Of a stretch of 64,000 bases of DNA, positions 54,038 to 61,970 are shown piece by piece. Position numbers and translations under genes: made by a program. The notes below the pieces were generated by a model. That model was not told the DNA's origin, did not search any database, and saw only the letters and a program-made list of their open reading frames with translations. Numbering within the stretch: position 1 is the stretch's first letter; every line of letters starts with the position of its first letter. Origin of the DNA: Caulobacter sp. (GTDB lineage: Bacteria > Pseudomonadota > Alphaproteobacteria > Caulobacterales > Caulobacteraceae); contig JAGHZU010000009.1 of the NCBI GenBank assembly GCA_017745235.1, positions 1 to 64,000 of the forward strand, written 5' to 3'.

Positions 54038-54961
54038 ATGATCCGGATCGGCGTCGATTTCGGCGGCACGAAGATCGAGGCGGCGGCCCTGTCGGAAGAC
54101 GGCCGCCTGCTGGCCAGCCTGCGCGCGCCGACGCCGGGCGACTACGACACGGCGATCGCCATGGTCCGCGACCTCATCGAGCGGATTGAGCAACAGGCCG
54201 GCGATCGGGGGACCGTGGGCGTGGGGGCGCCCGGTTCGGTCTCGCCGCGCACCGGGGTGATGCGCAACGCCAACACCGTCTACCTGAACGGCCGAACCTT
54301 CCGTGAAGACCTGACCCAAGCCCTGGGGCGTCCGGTGCGGCTGGCCAACGACGCCAACTGCCTGGCCCTGTCGGAGGCCGTCGACGGCGCGGCGGCGGGT
54401 GCGCGCACGACCTTCGCCATCATCCTGGGCACCGGTTGCGGGGGCGGCCTGGTGGTGGATGGCCGGCTGATCGAGGGGGGCAACGGCGTGGGCGGCGAAT
54501 GGGGTCACATCCCGCTGCCCTGGCCGACCGCCGACGAGGTGGACGGACCGGCTTGCTGGTGCGGCCAGAAGGGGTGCCTGGAGACCTGGGTGTCGGGCTC
54601 CGGCCTTCGTCGCGACTTCAAGGCCCGCAGCGGCCGGGACCTGAACGGCGAGGCGATCTTCGCCGCCGCGCAGGAGGGTGACGCCGAGGCGATGGCGGCG
54701 CTCGACCGACTGCTGTCGCGCCTGGGCCGGGCGATGGCGGTGATCTGCAACATCGTCGATCCCGATGTCTTCGTGCTGGGCGGCGGGCTGTCGAACCTGG
54801 CGCTGCTCTACGAGCGCCTGCCGGCCTCGATCGAACCCTTCGTCTTTTCCGACACTTGGTCGACACCGATCGTCAAGGCGCGCTGGGGCGATTCCTCAGG
54901 CGTACGCGGGGCCGCCCGGCTATGGAGCGCTACGGATCGGACGGCCGATGTCGCGGCCTGA
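54038..54961 (+). CDS. ROK family sugar kinase (fructokinase/Mak-like)
   Basis: A 307-residue ROK kinase. The phosphate-binding DFGGTKIEAAAL begins at residue 7, the catalytic Asp is in LANDANCLALSEAVDG, and the ATP loop is LGTGCGGGLVVDG. The zinc site is GGEWGHIPLPWPTADEVDG with ACWCGQKGCLETWVSG. Such enzymes phosphorylate fructose, mannose, glucose or N-acetyl sugars at O6. Its stop overlaps the start of the epimerase gene by 14 bases. With an epimerase next to it, fructose or mannose is the likely substrate. Confidence 0.92.
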   Translation: MIRIGVDFGGTKIEAAALSEDGRLLASLRAPTPGDYDTAIAMVRDLIERIEQQAGDRGTVGVGAPGSVSPRTGVMRNANTVYLNGRTFREDLTQALGRPVRLANDANCLALSEAVDGAAAGARTTFAIILGTGCGGGLVVDGRLIEGGNGVGGEWGHIPLPWPTADEVDGPACWCGQKGCLETWVSGSGLRRDFKARSGRDLNGEAIFAAAQEGDAEAMAALDRLLSRLGRAMAVICNIVDPDVFVLGGGLSNLALLYERLPASIEPFVFSDTWSTPIVKARWGDSSGVRGAARLWSATDRTADVAA

Positions 54962-56120
54962 CGACCGGGCGCGGGCTAGCGCTGGCTATCGCAGGCTGAA
55001 GGCCTGGCTGGTCGAGGCCGCCGCGCCGTTGTGGAGCTCGGTCGGTGTCGATGGGCGGGGAGCCTTCCACGAGACCGTGGGCCAGGACGGTGTTCCGATC
55101 GAGGGGCCGCGCCGGGCGCGTGTCCAGCCGCGCCAACTGTACGCTCTGCAGGTCGCCCGCGATCTGGGCGCGGCGGTCGGGCCCAGCCTGTTGCGCCGAG
55201 GCCTCGACACCTACCTGGCGGCCTATATCCGGCCCGACGGACTGGTGCGCGCTGTGGTGGATGGTGAAGGCGAGGCGTTGGACGACCACGTCGTCCTATA
55301 CGATCAGACTTTCCCGATCCTGGCCCTGGCCTGCCTGAAGGGCGACCTTGGCGACGAGGCGCAGGCCCGCGCGACCGACTTCCGAGCGGCGATCATCCGC
55401 TGGCTGGGCCGCAGCGATGGCGGCTTCGAGACCGGGCTGGAACCAGGCCCGTTGCTGGCTTCCAATCCGCATATGCACCTGCTGGAAGCCTGCCTGGCCT
55501 GGGTCGAGGCGGGGGGCGACGCCGAGTGGGGACGGCTGGCGGAGGGAATCGTTGCGCTGGCCCTGGACCGCTTCATCGATCCGGTGAGCGGCGCCTTGCG
55601 CGAGTTCTTCGACTCCGAGTGGCGTCCGGCGCCGGGTGAGGCGGGCCGGATCGTGGAGCCGGGGCACCAATTCGAATGGGCCTGGCTGTTGCTGCGCTGG
55701 AGCCGCCTTGCGCCGCGCCATCCCCGGGCGGTCGCCGCCCGCAACGCCGCGCTACGCCTGATCGCAAACGGCGAGGACCACGGCGTGGATCCGGCCCGGG
55801 GCGTGGCGTTCAACAGCCTGCTGGACGACTGGTCGATCCAGGACGCAGAGGCGCGGCTGTGGCCGCAGACCGAGCGGATCAAGGCCTGGGCCCTGGCCGC
55901 CGCCCAAGCCGACGCGCCGTGGAAGGCTGTCGCCGACGCGGTGGAGGGGCTGGAGCTCTACCTGGCCACACCCATCCGGGGTCTATGGTTCGATCGCATG
56001 ACGCCCGACGGCCGGTTGATCGATGCGCCAGCCCCTGCCAGCTCGTTTTACCACATCGTTTGCGCCATAGCCGCCCTGGGGGAAGCGCTGGGCGAGGAGC
56101 GCACGGCTTGCGAGGCCTGA
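54948..56120 (+). CDS. AGE family epimerase/isomerase
   Basis: A 390-residue member of the N-acylglucosamine 2-epimerase family with an (alpha/alpha)6 barrel. Conserved parts are DDHVVLYDQTFPILALACLK, NPHMHLLEACLAWVEAGGDA, PGHQFEWAWLLLRWSRL (His and Glu near the active site) and PASSFYHIVCAIAALGE (second His). Relatives interconvert mannose and fructose or epimerise glucose/mannose and cellobiose. Beside a fructokinase-like gene, mannose isomerisation is the best guess. The ATG at 54948 lies in the 3' end of the kinase gene, so translation is coupled. Confidence 0.88.
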   Translation: MSRPDDRARASAGYRRLKAWLVEAAAPLWSSVGVDGRGAFHETVGQDGVPIEGPRRARVQPRQLYALQVARDLGAAVGPSLLRRGLDTYLAAYIRPDGLVRAVVDGEGEALDDHVVLYDQTFPILALACLKGDLGDEAQARATDFRAAIIRWLGRSDGGFETGLEPGPLLASNPHMHLLEACLAWVEAGGDAEWGRLAEGIVALALDRFIDPVSGALREFFDSEWRPAPGEAGRIVEPGHQFEWAWLLLRWSRLAPRHPRAVAARNAALRLIANGEDHGVDPARGVAFNSLLDDWSIQDAEARLWPQTERIKAWALAAAQADAPWKAVADAVEGLELYLATPIRGLWFDRMTPDGRLIDAPAPASSFYHIVCAIAALGEALGEERTACEA

Positions 56121-57625
56121 TCGCCTTGGGCTTGGCCGCCCTGGCGTTGGCCGCCGGACCGGTCGCCGCACGAGCCGACGGGCCGGTGGTCGCCACCCGG
56201 GAGGGACGGCTGGCGGGCGTCGCCGGCGACAAAGGGGTCTCGCTGTTCCTGGGCGTGCCGTTCGCGCAGCCGCCGGTGCGGGATCGGCGTTGGCGTCCGC
56301 CCGGTCAGGTCACGGCTTGGAGCGGCGATCGCGCCGCAGACAAGCCGGGACCCGCCTGCCTTCAGACCCCGCGCGGCTGGAACGACAAGGACGCCGCCCG
56401 GTCCAGCGAGGACTGCCTCTATCTCGACGTGGCCACCCCTCGCCTGGATCCGGCGGCCGGCCTGCCGGTAATGGTCTGGATCCACGGCGGGGCCAATCAC
56501 GCGGGTTCGGGCGACGGGGTCGTTCGCTCCAGCCTGGCGCGCCAGGGCGTGGTGGTGGTCAGCGTCCAGTATCGCCTGGGCGTCTTCGGCTTCCTGTCGC
56601 ATCCGGGGCTGACGGCGGAGGGTGGCGGGGCGTCGGGCAACTACGCCCTGATGGACCTGGTCGCGGCCCTCACATGGGTGCATGAGAACATCGCCGCCTT
56701 CGGCGGCGACCCCGGCAACGTCACCCTGTTTGGCCATTCGGCCGGCGGGCAGGACGTGGGCCTGCTGATGCTGGCGCCCGGCGCGCGGGGGCTGTTCGCA
56801 CGTGGAATCCTGCAGAGCGGTACGCCCGGCTTCGGCTTTCCGCCGCGCAGCCTGGCCCAGAACGAGGCCATCGGCGCCGAACTGGCCCGGCGCGTCGGCG
56901 CGCCCGCCGAGGAAGCGAGCGCCGCGGCGGGGCTGGCGGCCTTGCGCGGCGCCTCGGGCCAGGCCTTGCTGGCGGCGGCGAAGAACCTGCCCGCGCCGAT
57001 CGACGACAAGAGCTTCATCTGGACCCAGGCGGTGGTGGACGGCGCGGTGCTGCCCAGGTCGCCAGCGGCGCTGCTGAGCGATCCGGCCTCGCCCTTGGCG
57101 CCGATGATCGTGGGCTCCAGCGCCCGCGAGATCGCCTTGTTCGACGACGATCCGGCCCGGGCGCGAACCTGGGTGAAGACGCTGGACGGCGAAACCGCCA
57201 AGACCCTGACCGCACTGTACGGCCTGGACCGGTCCGGTCTCCAGGCGGCGGATCCCGTCGACGGGACCACGGCGGTGCGGGTCGCCACCGACCGCATGTT
57301 CCGCTGCCCCGGCGACGCGGTGGCCGCCATACGCACCGCGGCCGGTGCGCGAGTCTGGCGCTATCAGCTGGAGGTTCCCTCGTCGGGGGAGGCGGCCGTG
57401 CGTCATGGCTCGGAGCTGCGCTATGTGTTCGACGGGCTGGAGGGTGCGCCGATGCAGGCCTATTGGCTGAACTTCGCGCGCACGGGCGATCCCAATGGCC
57501 CAGGCTTGCCGACGTGGCCGGGCTATGGCGCCGAGGGGCGCTATCTGGCCTTTACGGAAAAGGGGCCGGTGGCGCGTGATGGCCTGCTGGGTGGTGCGGC
57601 GTGCGCGCGTCTGAAACGGCCCTGA
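56108..57625 (+). CDS. Secreted carboxylesterase family (type B) protein
   Basis: A 505-residue alpha/beta hydrolase of the COesterase family. The signal peptide is [20 protein letters not shown]. The oxyanion segment is WIHGGANHAGSG, the SEDCLYLDV motif is present, and the nucleophile Ser211 lies in LFGHSAGGQDVG. The catalytic His is probably in AVRHGSELRYVF. The start is a TTG at 56108 with GAGGAG upstream, 12 bases inside the epimerase gene. It probably removes acetyl or aryl esters from plant-derived sugars in the periplasm, fitting the alpha-galactosidase locus. Confidence 0.88.
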   Translation: MRGLIALGLAALALAAGPVAARADGPVVATREGRLAGVAGDKGVSLFLGVPFAQPPVRDRRWRPPGQVTAWSGDRAADKPGPACLQTPRGWNDKDAARSSEDCLYLDVATPRLDPAAGLPVMVWIHGGANHAGSGDGVVRSSLARQGVVVVSVQYRLGVFGFLSHPGLTAEGGGASGNYALMDLVAALTWVHENIAAFGGDPGNVTLFGHSAGGQDVGLLMLAPGARGLFARGILQSGTPGFGFPPRSLAQNEAIGAELARRVGAPAEEASAAAGLAALRGASGQALLAAAKNLPAPIDDKSFIWTQAVVDGAVLPRSPAALLSDPASPLAPMIVGSSAREIALFDDDPARARTWVKTLDGETAKTLTALYGLDRSGLQAADPVDGTTAVRVATDRMFRCPGDAVAAIRTAAGARVWRYQLEVPSSGEAAVRHGSELRYVFDGLEGAPMQAYWLNFARTGDPNGPGLPTWPGYGAEGRYLAFTEKGPVARDGLLGGAACARLKRP

Positions 57626-57628
57626 AGC

Positions 57629-58843
57629 TCAGCCTTCGACCTTCTGAAGGGTGGCGCGCAGCGGCAGTAGCTGCTCGATGATCGGCAGGATAGCCGCGCC
57701 CATCGCCGGGGCGTCGGCGGCGAGGGCCGCGCGGCGGACCGGCGCCATGACTGGAGCGGTCAGGCGGCGGCCCAGCTTTTCGGCCAGGGCGGCGGTCAGT
57801 TGGTCGATCAGCGGCTCGGGCAGGCGACCGCCCACATAGATCGCCTGGGGATTGATGAGGCAACTGATGGCGATCACCGGATCGACCAGCAGTTCGGCGG
57901 CCAGATCGATCCAGGCGGCGACCTCCTGCTGGCCCGCGTCTGGCAGGGTCAGCAACTGGGCGGGGCTTTCGACCGGAAAGCCCTTCTGGGTCAGATGATG
58001 CTCGAGGGCCGACAGCGAGACGACGTCCTGCAGGGTTTCAGCCGGGGTCCGCGCCGATCGCAGGGGCAGGAAGCCGAGCTCGGCGCTGCGGCCTTCCGCG
58101 CCCCGGAAATACTCGCCTTCCAGCACCAGGCCGCCGCCAAGACCCGAGGTGATCAGCATGTAGAAGAAGTTGGGCGTGCGCATGCCATGGCCGAAGTGGC
58201 GCTCGCCCAGGGCCGCAGCGGCGGCGTCGTTCTCGACGATGACCGGCAGGTCGTGGCGGCGCGAAAGCAGGCCGCGGATATCCACGCCGTTCCAGGCGTC
58301 ATAGCTTTCAGGGCGGTTTGGCAGGTCCACCCGGGCGAGGTCGTCGGGCATGGCCACGCCCACACCGATGATGCGCAGGGGATCCACGCCCTTGGCCTTG
58401 CTGAAGGCTTTCCACTGGGCTTCGAAGAAGCTGGCCACCTCGTCGGGACCGGCGAAGGCCACCTCGCGCGAGGCGCGGGCCCGCACCTGGCCGGCGAAAT
58501 CCAGCAGCACGGCGGTTACGTGGTCTCGGTCGATGTTCAGGCCGATCGAAAAGCAGCCGTCGGGATTCACCGCGAGAGTCATGGCGGGCTGGCCGCGATG
58601 GCCGTGCAGCTTGCCGGCCTCGACGATCAAGCCGTCGTCCAGCAGGCGCCGGGTGATGTTGGTGATCGCCGGGACGGTCAGGCCGGTGAGGGCGGCCAAC
58701 TCCTGTTTGGTCCTGGCCTGGCCGATGCGGATGGCCTGCAACGTGACCCGCTGGTTGTACTCGCCGGCCCGTTCCAGGTTGGTGCCCGAAAGGCCCAGGC
58801 CGCCGGCGGGGCTACGGGTCTCGGTCGCCGGGGCGCTATCCAT
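57629..58843 (-). CDS. ROK family transcriptional repressor
   Basis: A 404-residue ROK repressor (NagC/XylR type). An N-terminal winged HTH (RIGQARTKQELAALTGLTVP, AITNITRRLLDDGLIVEAGK) is fused to the ROK fold (AVNPDGCFSIGLNIDRDHVT, IVENDAAAAALGERHFG, LITSGLGGGLVLEGEYFRGA). The kinase zinc cysteines are absent, as in many repressors. ATG at 58843 is selected over an upstream TTG. It converges on the kinase/epimerase/esterase operon and probably represses it. A TTGGCC-N7-GGCCAA dyad lies just before it. Confidence 0.9.
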   Translation of the reverse strand: MDSAPATETRSPAGGLGLSGTNLERAGEYNQRVTLQAIRIGQARTKQELAALTGLTVPAITNITRRLLDDGLIVEAGKLHGHRGQPAMTLAVNPDGCFSIGLNIDRDHVTAVLLDFAGQVRARASREVAFAGPDEVASFFEAQWKAFSKAKGVDPLRIIGVGVAMPDDLARVDLPNRPESYDAWNGVDIRGLLSRRHDLPVIVENDAAAAALGERHFGHGMRTPNFFYMLITSGLGGGLVLEGEYFRGAEGRSAELGFLPLRSARTPAETLQDVVSLSALEHHLTQKGFPVESPAQLLTLPDAGQQEVAAWIDLAAELLVDPVIAISCLINPQAIYVGGRLPEPLIDQLTAALAEKLGRRLTAPVMAPVRRAALAADAPAMGAAILPIIEQLLPLRATLQKVEG

Positions 58844-58881
58844 GCGGTGTTTCGAACTCCTTGGTTCAGGCCCGATACCAC

Positions 58882-58900
58882 TTGGCCGGTTAGGGGCCAA
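58882..58900. promoter_or_regulatory. Dyad upstream of the ROK repressor (possible autoregulation)
   Basis: TTGGCC-N7-GGCCAA is a perfect 6-bp dyad, 39-57 bases before the repressor's start codon, in the promoter zone. It is a candidate site for the repressor's own control. Confidence 0.45.
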
Positions 58901-58915
58901 ACGCTCTTGCGCTCC

Positions 58916-59941
58916 TCAGCTCTCCACCAGTTCGCGCACCATCGGAACGACCTTCTCGCCATAGAGCTCGATCCCGCGCATCAGCCGCTCATGCGGCATC
59001 GGGCCGGCGCTGTACTTCAGCTGGAAGCGGTCCACGCCGAGCGCCTTGACGGTGGCGGCGATCTTGCGGGCCACGGTCTCGGGCGAGCCGACATAGAGCG
59101 AGCCGTTGTCGGCCTCGCTGTCGAATTCGGCGCGCCCCATGGGCGGCCAGCCACGCTCCGCCCCGATGCGGTCGCGCATCTGCTTATAGTGCGGCCAGAG
59201 CTCCTCGCGAGCCTGCTCGTCGGTTTCGCCCACGTAGCCGGGCGAGTGCACGCCGATGGGCCGGACGGGGCGTCCCAGTTCCGCGAAGGCGCGGCGGTAG
59301 AGGTCGGCGTAGGGGGCGAAGCGACGCGGATCGCCGCCGATGATCGCCAGCATCATAGGCAGGTCGTGACGCGCGGCGCGAACGACGGACTCGGGGCTGC
59401 CGCCCACGCCCACCCAGGTTCTCAATTCGCCCGTTTCGACAGGCGGGAAGACGGCCTGGTTGACCAGCGGCGCGCGGGTCTGGCCACGCCAAGTGACCGT
59501 GGGCTGACGCAGCAGGGCCACGAAGAGGTCGAGCTTCTCCTCGAACAGCCGATTGTAGTCCGACAGTTCGTAACCGAAGAGCGGGAAGGACTCCGTGAAC
59601 GAGCCGCGGCCCAGGATCACCTCGGCCCGGCCGCTGGACGCCGCGTCCAGGGTGGAGAAGCGCTGGAAGACCCGCACGGGGTCATCGGAGCTGAGCACGG
59701 TGACGGCCGAGCCCAGGCGGATGCGCGTGGTGCGGCCGGCGATCGCCGCCAGGACCGTCTCGGGCGAGGAGATGGCGAAGTCGGCGCGGTGGTGCTCGCC
59801 AACGCCGAAGAAGTCGACGCCCACGCGATCGGCCAGCACAGCTTCCTCGATCACGTCGCGGATCACCTGGGCGGGCGGCAGCAACGCGCCGTCGGCGCCG
59901 CGCGTGACGTCGCCGAAGGTGTCCAGGCCGAGTTCGAGCAT
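58916..59941 (-). CDS. LLM class flavin-dependent oxidoreductase
   Basis: A 341-residue luciferase-like monooxygenase with a TIM barrel. Recognisable are LGLDTFGDVTRGADGALLPP at the N-terminus, GVDFFGVGEHHRADFAISSP, RVFQRFSTLDAASSGRAEVI and LGRGSFTESFPLFGYELSDY. Enzymes of this kind use FMN or F420 supplied by a partner. In Caulobacter only FMN is expected. The gene stands between a ROK repressor and an HtrA-like gene, with no partner reductase beside it. Substrate unknown. Confidence 0.92.
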   Translation of the reverse strand: MLELGLDTFGDVTRGADGALLPPAQVIRDVIEEAVLADRVGVDFFGVGEHHRADFAISSPETVLAAIAGRTTRIRLGSAVTVLSSDDPVRVFQRFSTLDAASSGRAEVILGRGSFTESFPLFGYELSDYNRLFEEKLDLFVALLRQPTVTWRGQTRAPLVNQAVFPPVETGELRTWVGVGGSPESVVRAARHDLPMMLAIIGGDPRRFAPYADLYRRAFAELGRPVRPIGVHSPGYVGETDEQAREELWPHYKQMRDRIGAERGWPPMGRAEFDSEADNGSLYVGSPETVARKIAATVKALGVDRFQLKYSAGPMPHERLMRGIELYGEKVVPMVRELVES

Positions 59942-60019
59942 GGGTCGTCCTTGTCTTCTTGTGCGGTGAGTTCTTGAGGGGTCTTCGGTCTGGACCTTGA
60001 GACCGTAACGCCGGTCGGG

Positions 60020-61060
60020 CTAGTTCAGCCGGCGCTTCTTGAGCAGGCTGTTGCGGTCTATGGAGCGCACTTCCATTTCGAACACGTCCTCCTCGCGCAG
60101 CACGCGCAGGGGGATGGACGCGCCCGCCGGGCCTTGGGCCCACAGCTGGCCGTAGAACTCCGCCAGGTTCGACACTTCGATCCCGTCCACCGCCAGGATC
60201 ACATCGCCGGGGCGCAGTTCGGCGCGGGCGGCCGGGCCGCCGGGCGAGACGCCGACGACCACCACGGTTCCGTCCAGCTCCTGGGCGAAGACGCCCAGCC
60301 AGGGCCGGGGCGGATGGGCGGGGCGGCCGCGCGCCAGGTCGTCGAGGATCGGCGGCAGAAGATCGATCGGCACGTACATGTTGATCGCCTTGGCGCCGTG
60401 CTCGGTGCGCCCTTCCAGGCTCAGCGATCCCAGCCCCACCAGGTCGCCCTTGGGGCCGATCAGGGCCGCGCCGCTCCAGTGCGGGTGGGCGGGCTCGGCG
60501 ATGATGGCGTCCTCCAGCAGGTACTCCCAGTAGCCGGCGAAGGGCATGCGGGCCAGGACCTGACCGGCCATGGCGTGCGAGCGGCCGCCGGCCCCTGCGG
60601 CGATCACCCCTTGGCCGGTGTTCAGGTCGCGGGCGCTGCCCAGCGTCATCACCGGCAGGTTCAGGGGCTCCAGCGCCTGGACCAGACCAAAGCCCGTCTG
60701 GCTGTCGATCCCCAGCACATGGGCGGGCACGCGGCGGCCGCTGTTGAGGGTCAGGGTGACGTCGGCGGCCTCGGTGACCAGGTAGGCCATGGTCAGCACC
60801 AGGCCCTCGGGACCGATGACCACGCCGTTGCCCAGCCGTTCGGTTCCCAGGATGCCTGCGGTGTAGGCGTCGGGCGGCACGGTGGCTTCGAGGGCGACGA
60901 CCGCCGACAGCGCCCGATCCAGATCGAATCGATAGGCGTCGGCCGTCGGCCTCAGCCGCGCTTCGACTTCGTGACCCTGGAACGGTGAGCTCAAGCCAAT
61001 CTCCTGTTTAAGACTGGAATCTGGGCTCGCCGACGCGTCGGACAAGGGGGCGGGGCTCAC
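60020..61060 (-). CDS. HtrA-like PDZ protein with a degenerate catalytic triad
   Basis: A 346-residue protein of the S1C/HtrA family with trypsin-like fold (GNGVVIGPEGLVLTMAYLVT) and one C-terminal PDZ domain (WLGVFAQELDGTVVVVGVSP, ARAELRPGDVILAVDGIEVS). The catalytic His is replaced by Tyr93, and the position of the Asp by Gly123. Only Ser196 (PHWSGAAL) remains. No signal peptide is apparent. It is therefore likely proteolytically inactive and may act as a binding or chaperone protein in the cytoplasm. The frame is complete with good codon use, so this is not simple decay. Confidence 0.85.
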   Translation of the reverse strand: MSPAPLSDASASPDSSLKQEIGLSSPFQGHEVEARLRPTADAYRFDLDRALSAVVALEATVPPDAYTAGILGTERLGNGVVIGPEGLVLTMAYLVTEAADVTLTLNSGRRVPAHVLGIDSQTGFGLVQALEPLNLPVMTLGSARDLNTGQGVIAAGAGGRSHAMAGQVLARMPFAGYWEYLLEDAIIAEPAHPHWSGAALIGPKGDLVGLGSLSLEGRTEHGAKAINMYVPIDLLPPILDDLARGRPAHPPRPWLGVFAQELDGTVVVVGVSPGGPAARAELRPGDVILAVDGIEVSNLAEFYGQLWAQGPAGASIPLRVLREEDVFEMEVRSIDRNSLLKKRRLN

Positions 61061-61129
61061 GTCTCCGTATTTGCTGGCGCAGCATTGCGGCGTTTTGTCC
61101 CTTTTTTGGTGAAATCGACGCCAAGGGGC

Positions 61130-61156
61130 TTGCGAAATCCAATGGTACCGCTACCT
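61130..61156 (+). promoter_or_regulatory. Promoter and LacI-type operator of the candidate small RNA
   Basis: TTGCGA (61130-61135), a 14-base spacer and GCTACCTA (61150-61157) fit the Caulobacter housekeeping promoter style (TTGACG-N10-14-GCTANAWC). TGGTACCGCTACCT (61143-61156) overlaps the -10. It matches the KGSADH operator TGATACCGCTCCCA at 11 of 14 positions and resembles the LacI-type palindrome TGGTAGCGCTACCA. Confidence 0.55.
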
Positions 61157-61161
61157 AGGTC

Positions 61162-61247
61162 CTCGTGAGGCGCGTGTCGCCTCTGCCCTTCCTGGGCGTT
61201 TCCTCCCTAATGAACTGGCCCGGCCGCAAGGCCGGGCCTTCTTTTTT
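61162..61247 (+). ncRNA. Candidate trans-acting small RNA
   Basis: A plus-strand RNA between minus-strand genes: hairpin GAGGCG-CGTGT-CGCCTC (61167-61183), hairpin GCCC-TTCCT-GGGC (61185-61197), an unpaired segment GTTTCCTCCCTAATGAACT, then a Rho-independent terminator GGCCCGGCC-GCAA-GGCCGGGCC (61217-61238) followed by TTCTTTTTT. No plus-strand protein gene lies upstream, so the terminator must serve this RNA. CCUCCC is complementary to Shine-Dalgarno sequences. Likely length about 86 bases. Confidence 0.75.
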
Positions 61248-61252
61248 GGTCC

Positions 61253-61870
61253 CTACCGGAACGTGCGAAAGGTGACCGAGTAGCGAAGGGCGTCCAAGGG
61301 CGGGATCGAGTGTTCCCAGTCGGTGCGGCTGGGGCCGTCGAGCATATAGGCCGAGCGTGGCTCCACCCGGGCGGTGGCCCGGTCCCAGCCCTCACCGCGG
61401 CGACGACGCAAGCGAAATGGGCAGGCGGCCAGAAGCGATACGCCGGCGATCTCGCGGAACTGCGGCCGATCGCGATGCCAACCGATGCCCGCGCCGGGCG
61501 CGTATTCCAGCACCAGCACCTGCCGGAAGGCCTCGGCCTCCAGGCCTGAGAAGGCCGCCACCTTGTCGCGCAACGGCAGCAGGAAGTCGGGAATGGCCGC
61601 GGCGGGCTCCAGCACGTGCCGCGCGAAGTCGTAGCGCCAGCCGAACGACACCACCCGCCGCGCGCCGGTGTAGCCGTGGAACTCGAACGGCTTGAACGGC
61701 AGCGCCTCTATGTGGCGGACCAGGGCCTGCTCCTCGTCCCGGCCGATCAGTTCGGGCCGATAGCGGAAGCCTTCGGGCATGGCGGTGGTGGCGGGACGAT
61801 CCGGCGGCAGGTCGAAGAGGCTGGGCTGCAGGCTCGGCGCGAAGGTCGGGCCCGGAAAGGGAACAGGCAT
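61253..61870 (-). CDS. alkB: AlkB family alpha-ketoglutarate-dependent dioxygenase
   Basis: A 205-residue AlkB-type enzyme. It shows the iron-binding triad His132 and Asp134 (GWHRDRPQF) and His187 (DWEHSIPP), and Arg residues in RYSVTFRTFR for 2-oxoglutarate. It directly reverses N-alkyl damage in DNA or RNA by oxidative demethylation. A perfect LexA box overlaps its predicted promoter 16-30 bases before the start codon, so it should be SOS-induced. It converges with a small RNA terminator at 61238-61247 and follows the siderophore-interacting gene. Confidence 0.92.
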   Translation of the reverse strand: MPVPFPGPTFAPSLQPSLFDLPPDRPATTAMPEGFRYRPELIGRDEEQALVRHIEALPFKPFEFHGYTGARRVVSFGWRYDFARHVLEPAAAIPDFLLPLRDKVAAFSGLEAEAFRQVLVLEYAPGAGIGWHRDRPQFREIAGVSLLAACPFRLRRRRGEGWDRATARVEPRSAYMLDGPSRTDWEHSIPPLDALRYSVTFRTFR

Positions 61871-61885
61871 GGGAAATCCGGGATT

Positions 61886-61900
61886 GTTCCCATTATGTTC
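61886..61900. promoter_or_regulatory. LexA (SOS) box at the alkB promoter
   Basis: GTTCCCATTATGTTC is an exact GTTC-N7-GTTC alphaproteobacterial LexA site. On the minus strand it covers the predicted -10 CATAAT (61897-61892), downstream of TTGACG (61916-61911) with a 13-base spacer. LexA bound here would block alkB transcription. Confidence 0.8.
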
Positions 61901-61927
61901 TGGTCCCGGACGTCAAAGTCAAGCGCA

Positions 61928-61968
61928 TCCTTCATGCTCATCCCACGAAAGAGAATGAGCATGAAGGA
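61928..61968. repeat. 14-bp perfect inverted repeat after the siderophore-interacting gene
   Basis: TCCTTCATGCTCAT and ATGAGCATGAAGGA flank a 13-base spacer, 3 bases after the siderophore-interacting stop codon and just upstream of the alkB promoter. No U-run follows. It might end the upstream transcript or bind a regulator. Confidence 0.6.
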
Positions 61969-61970
61969 CA

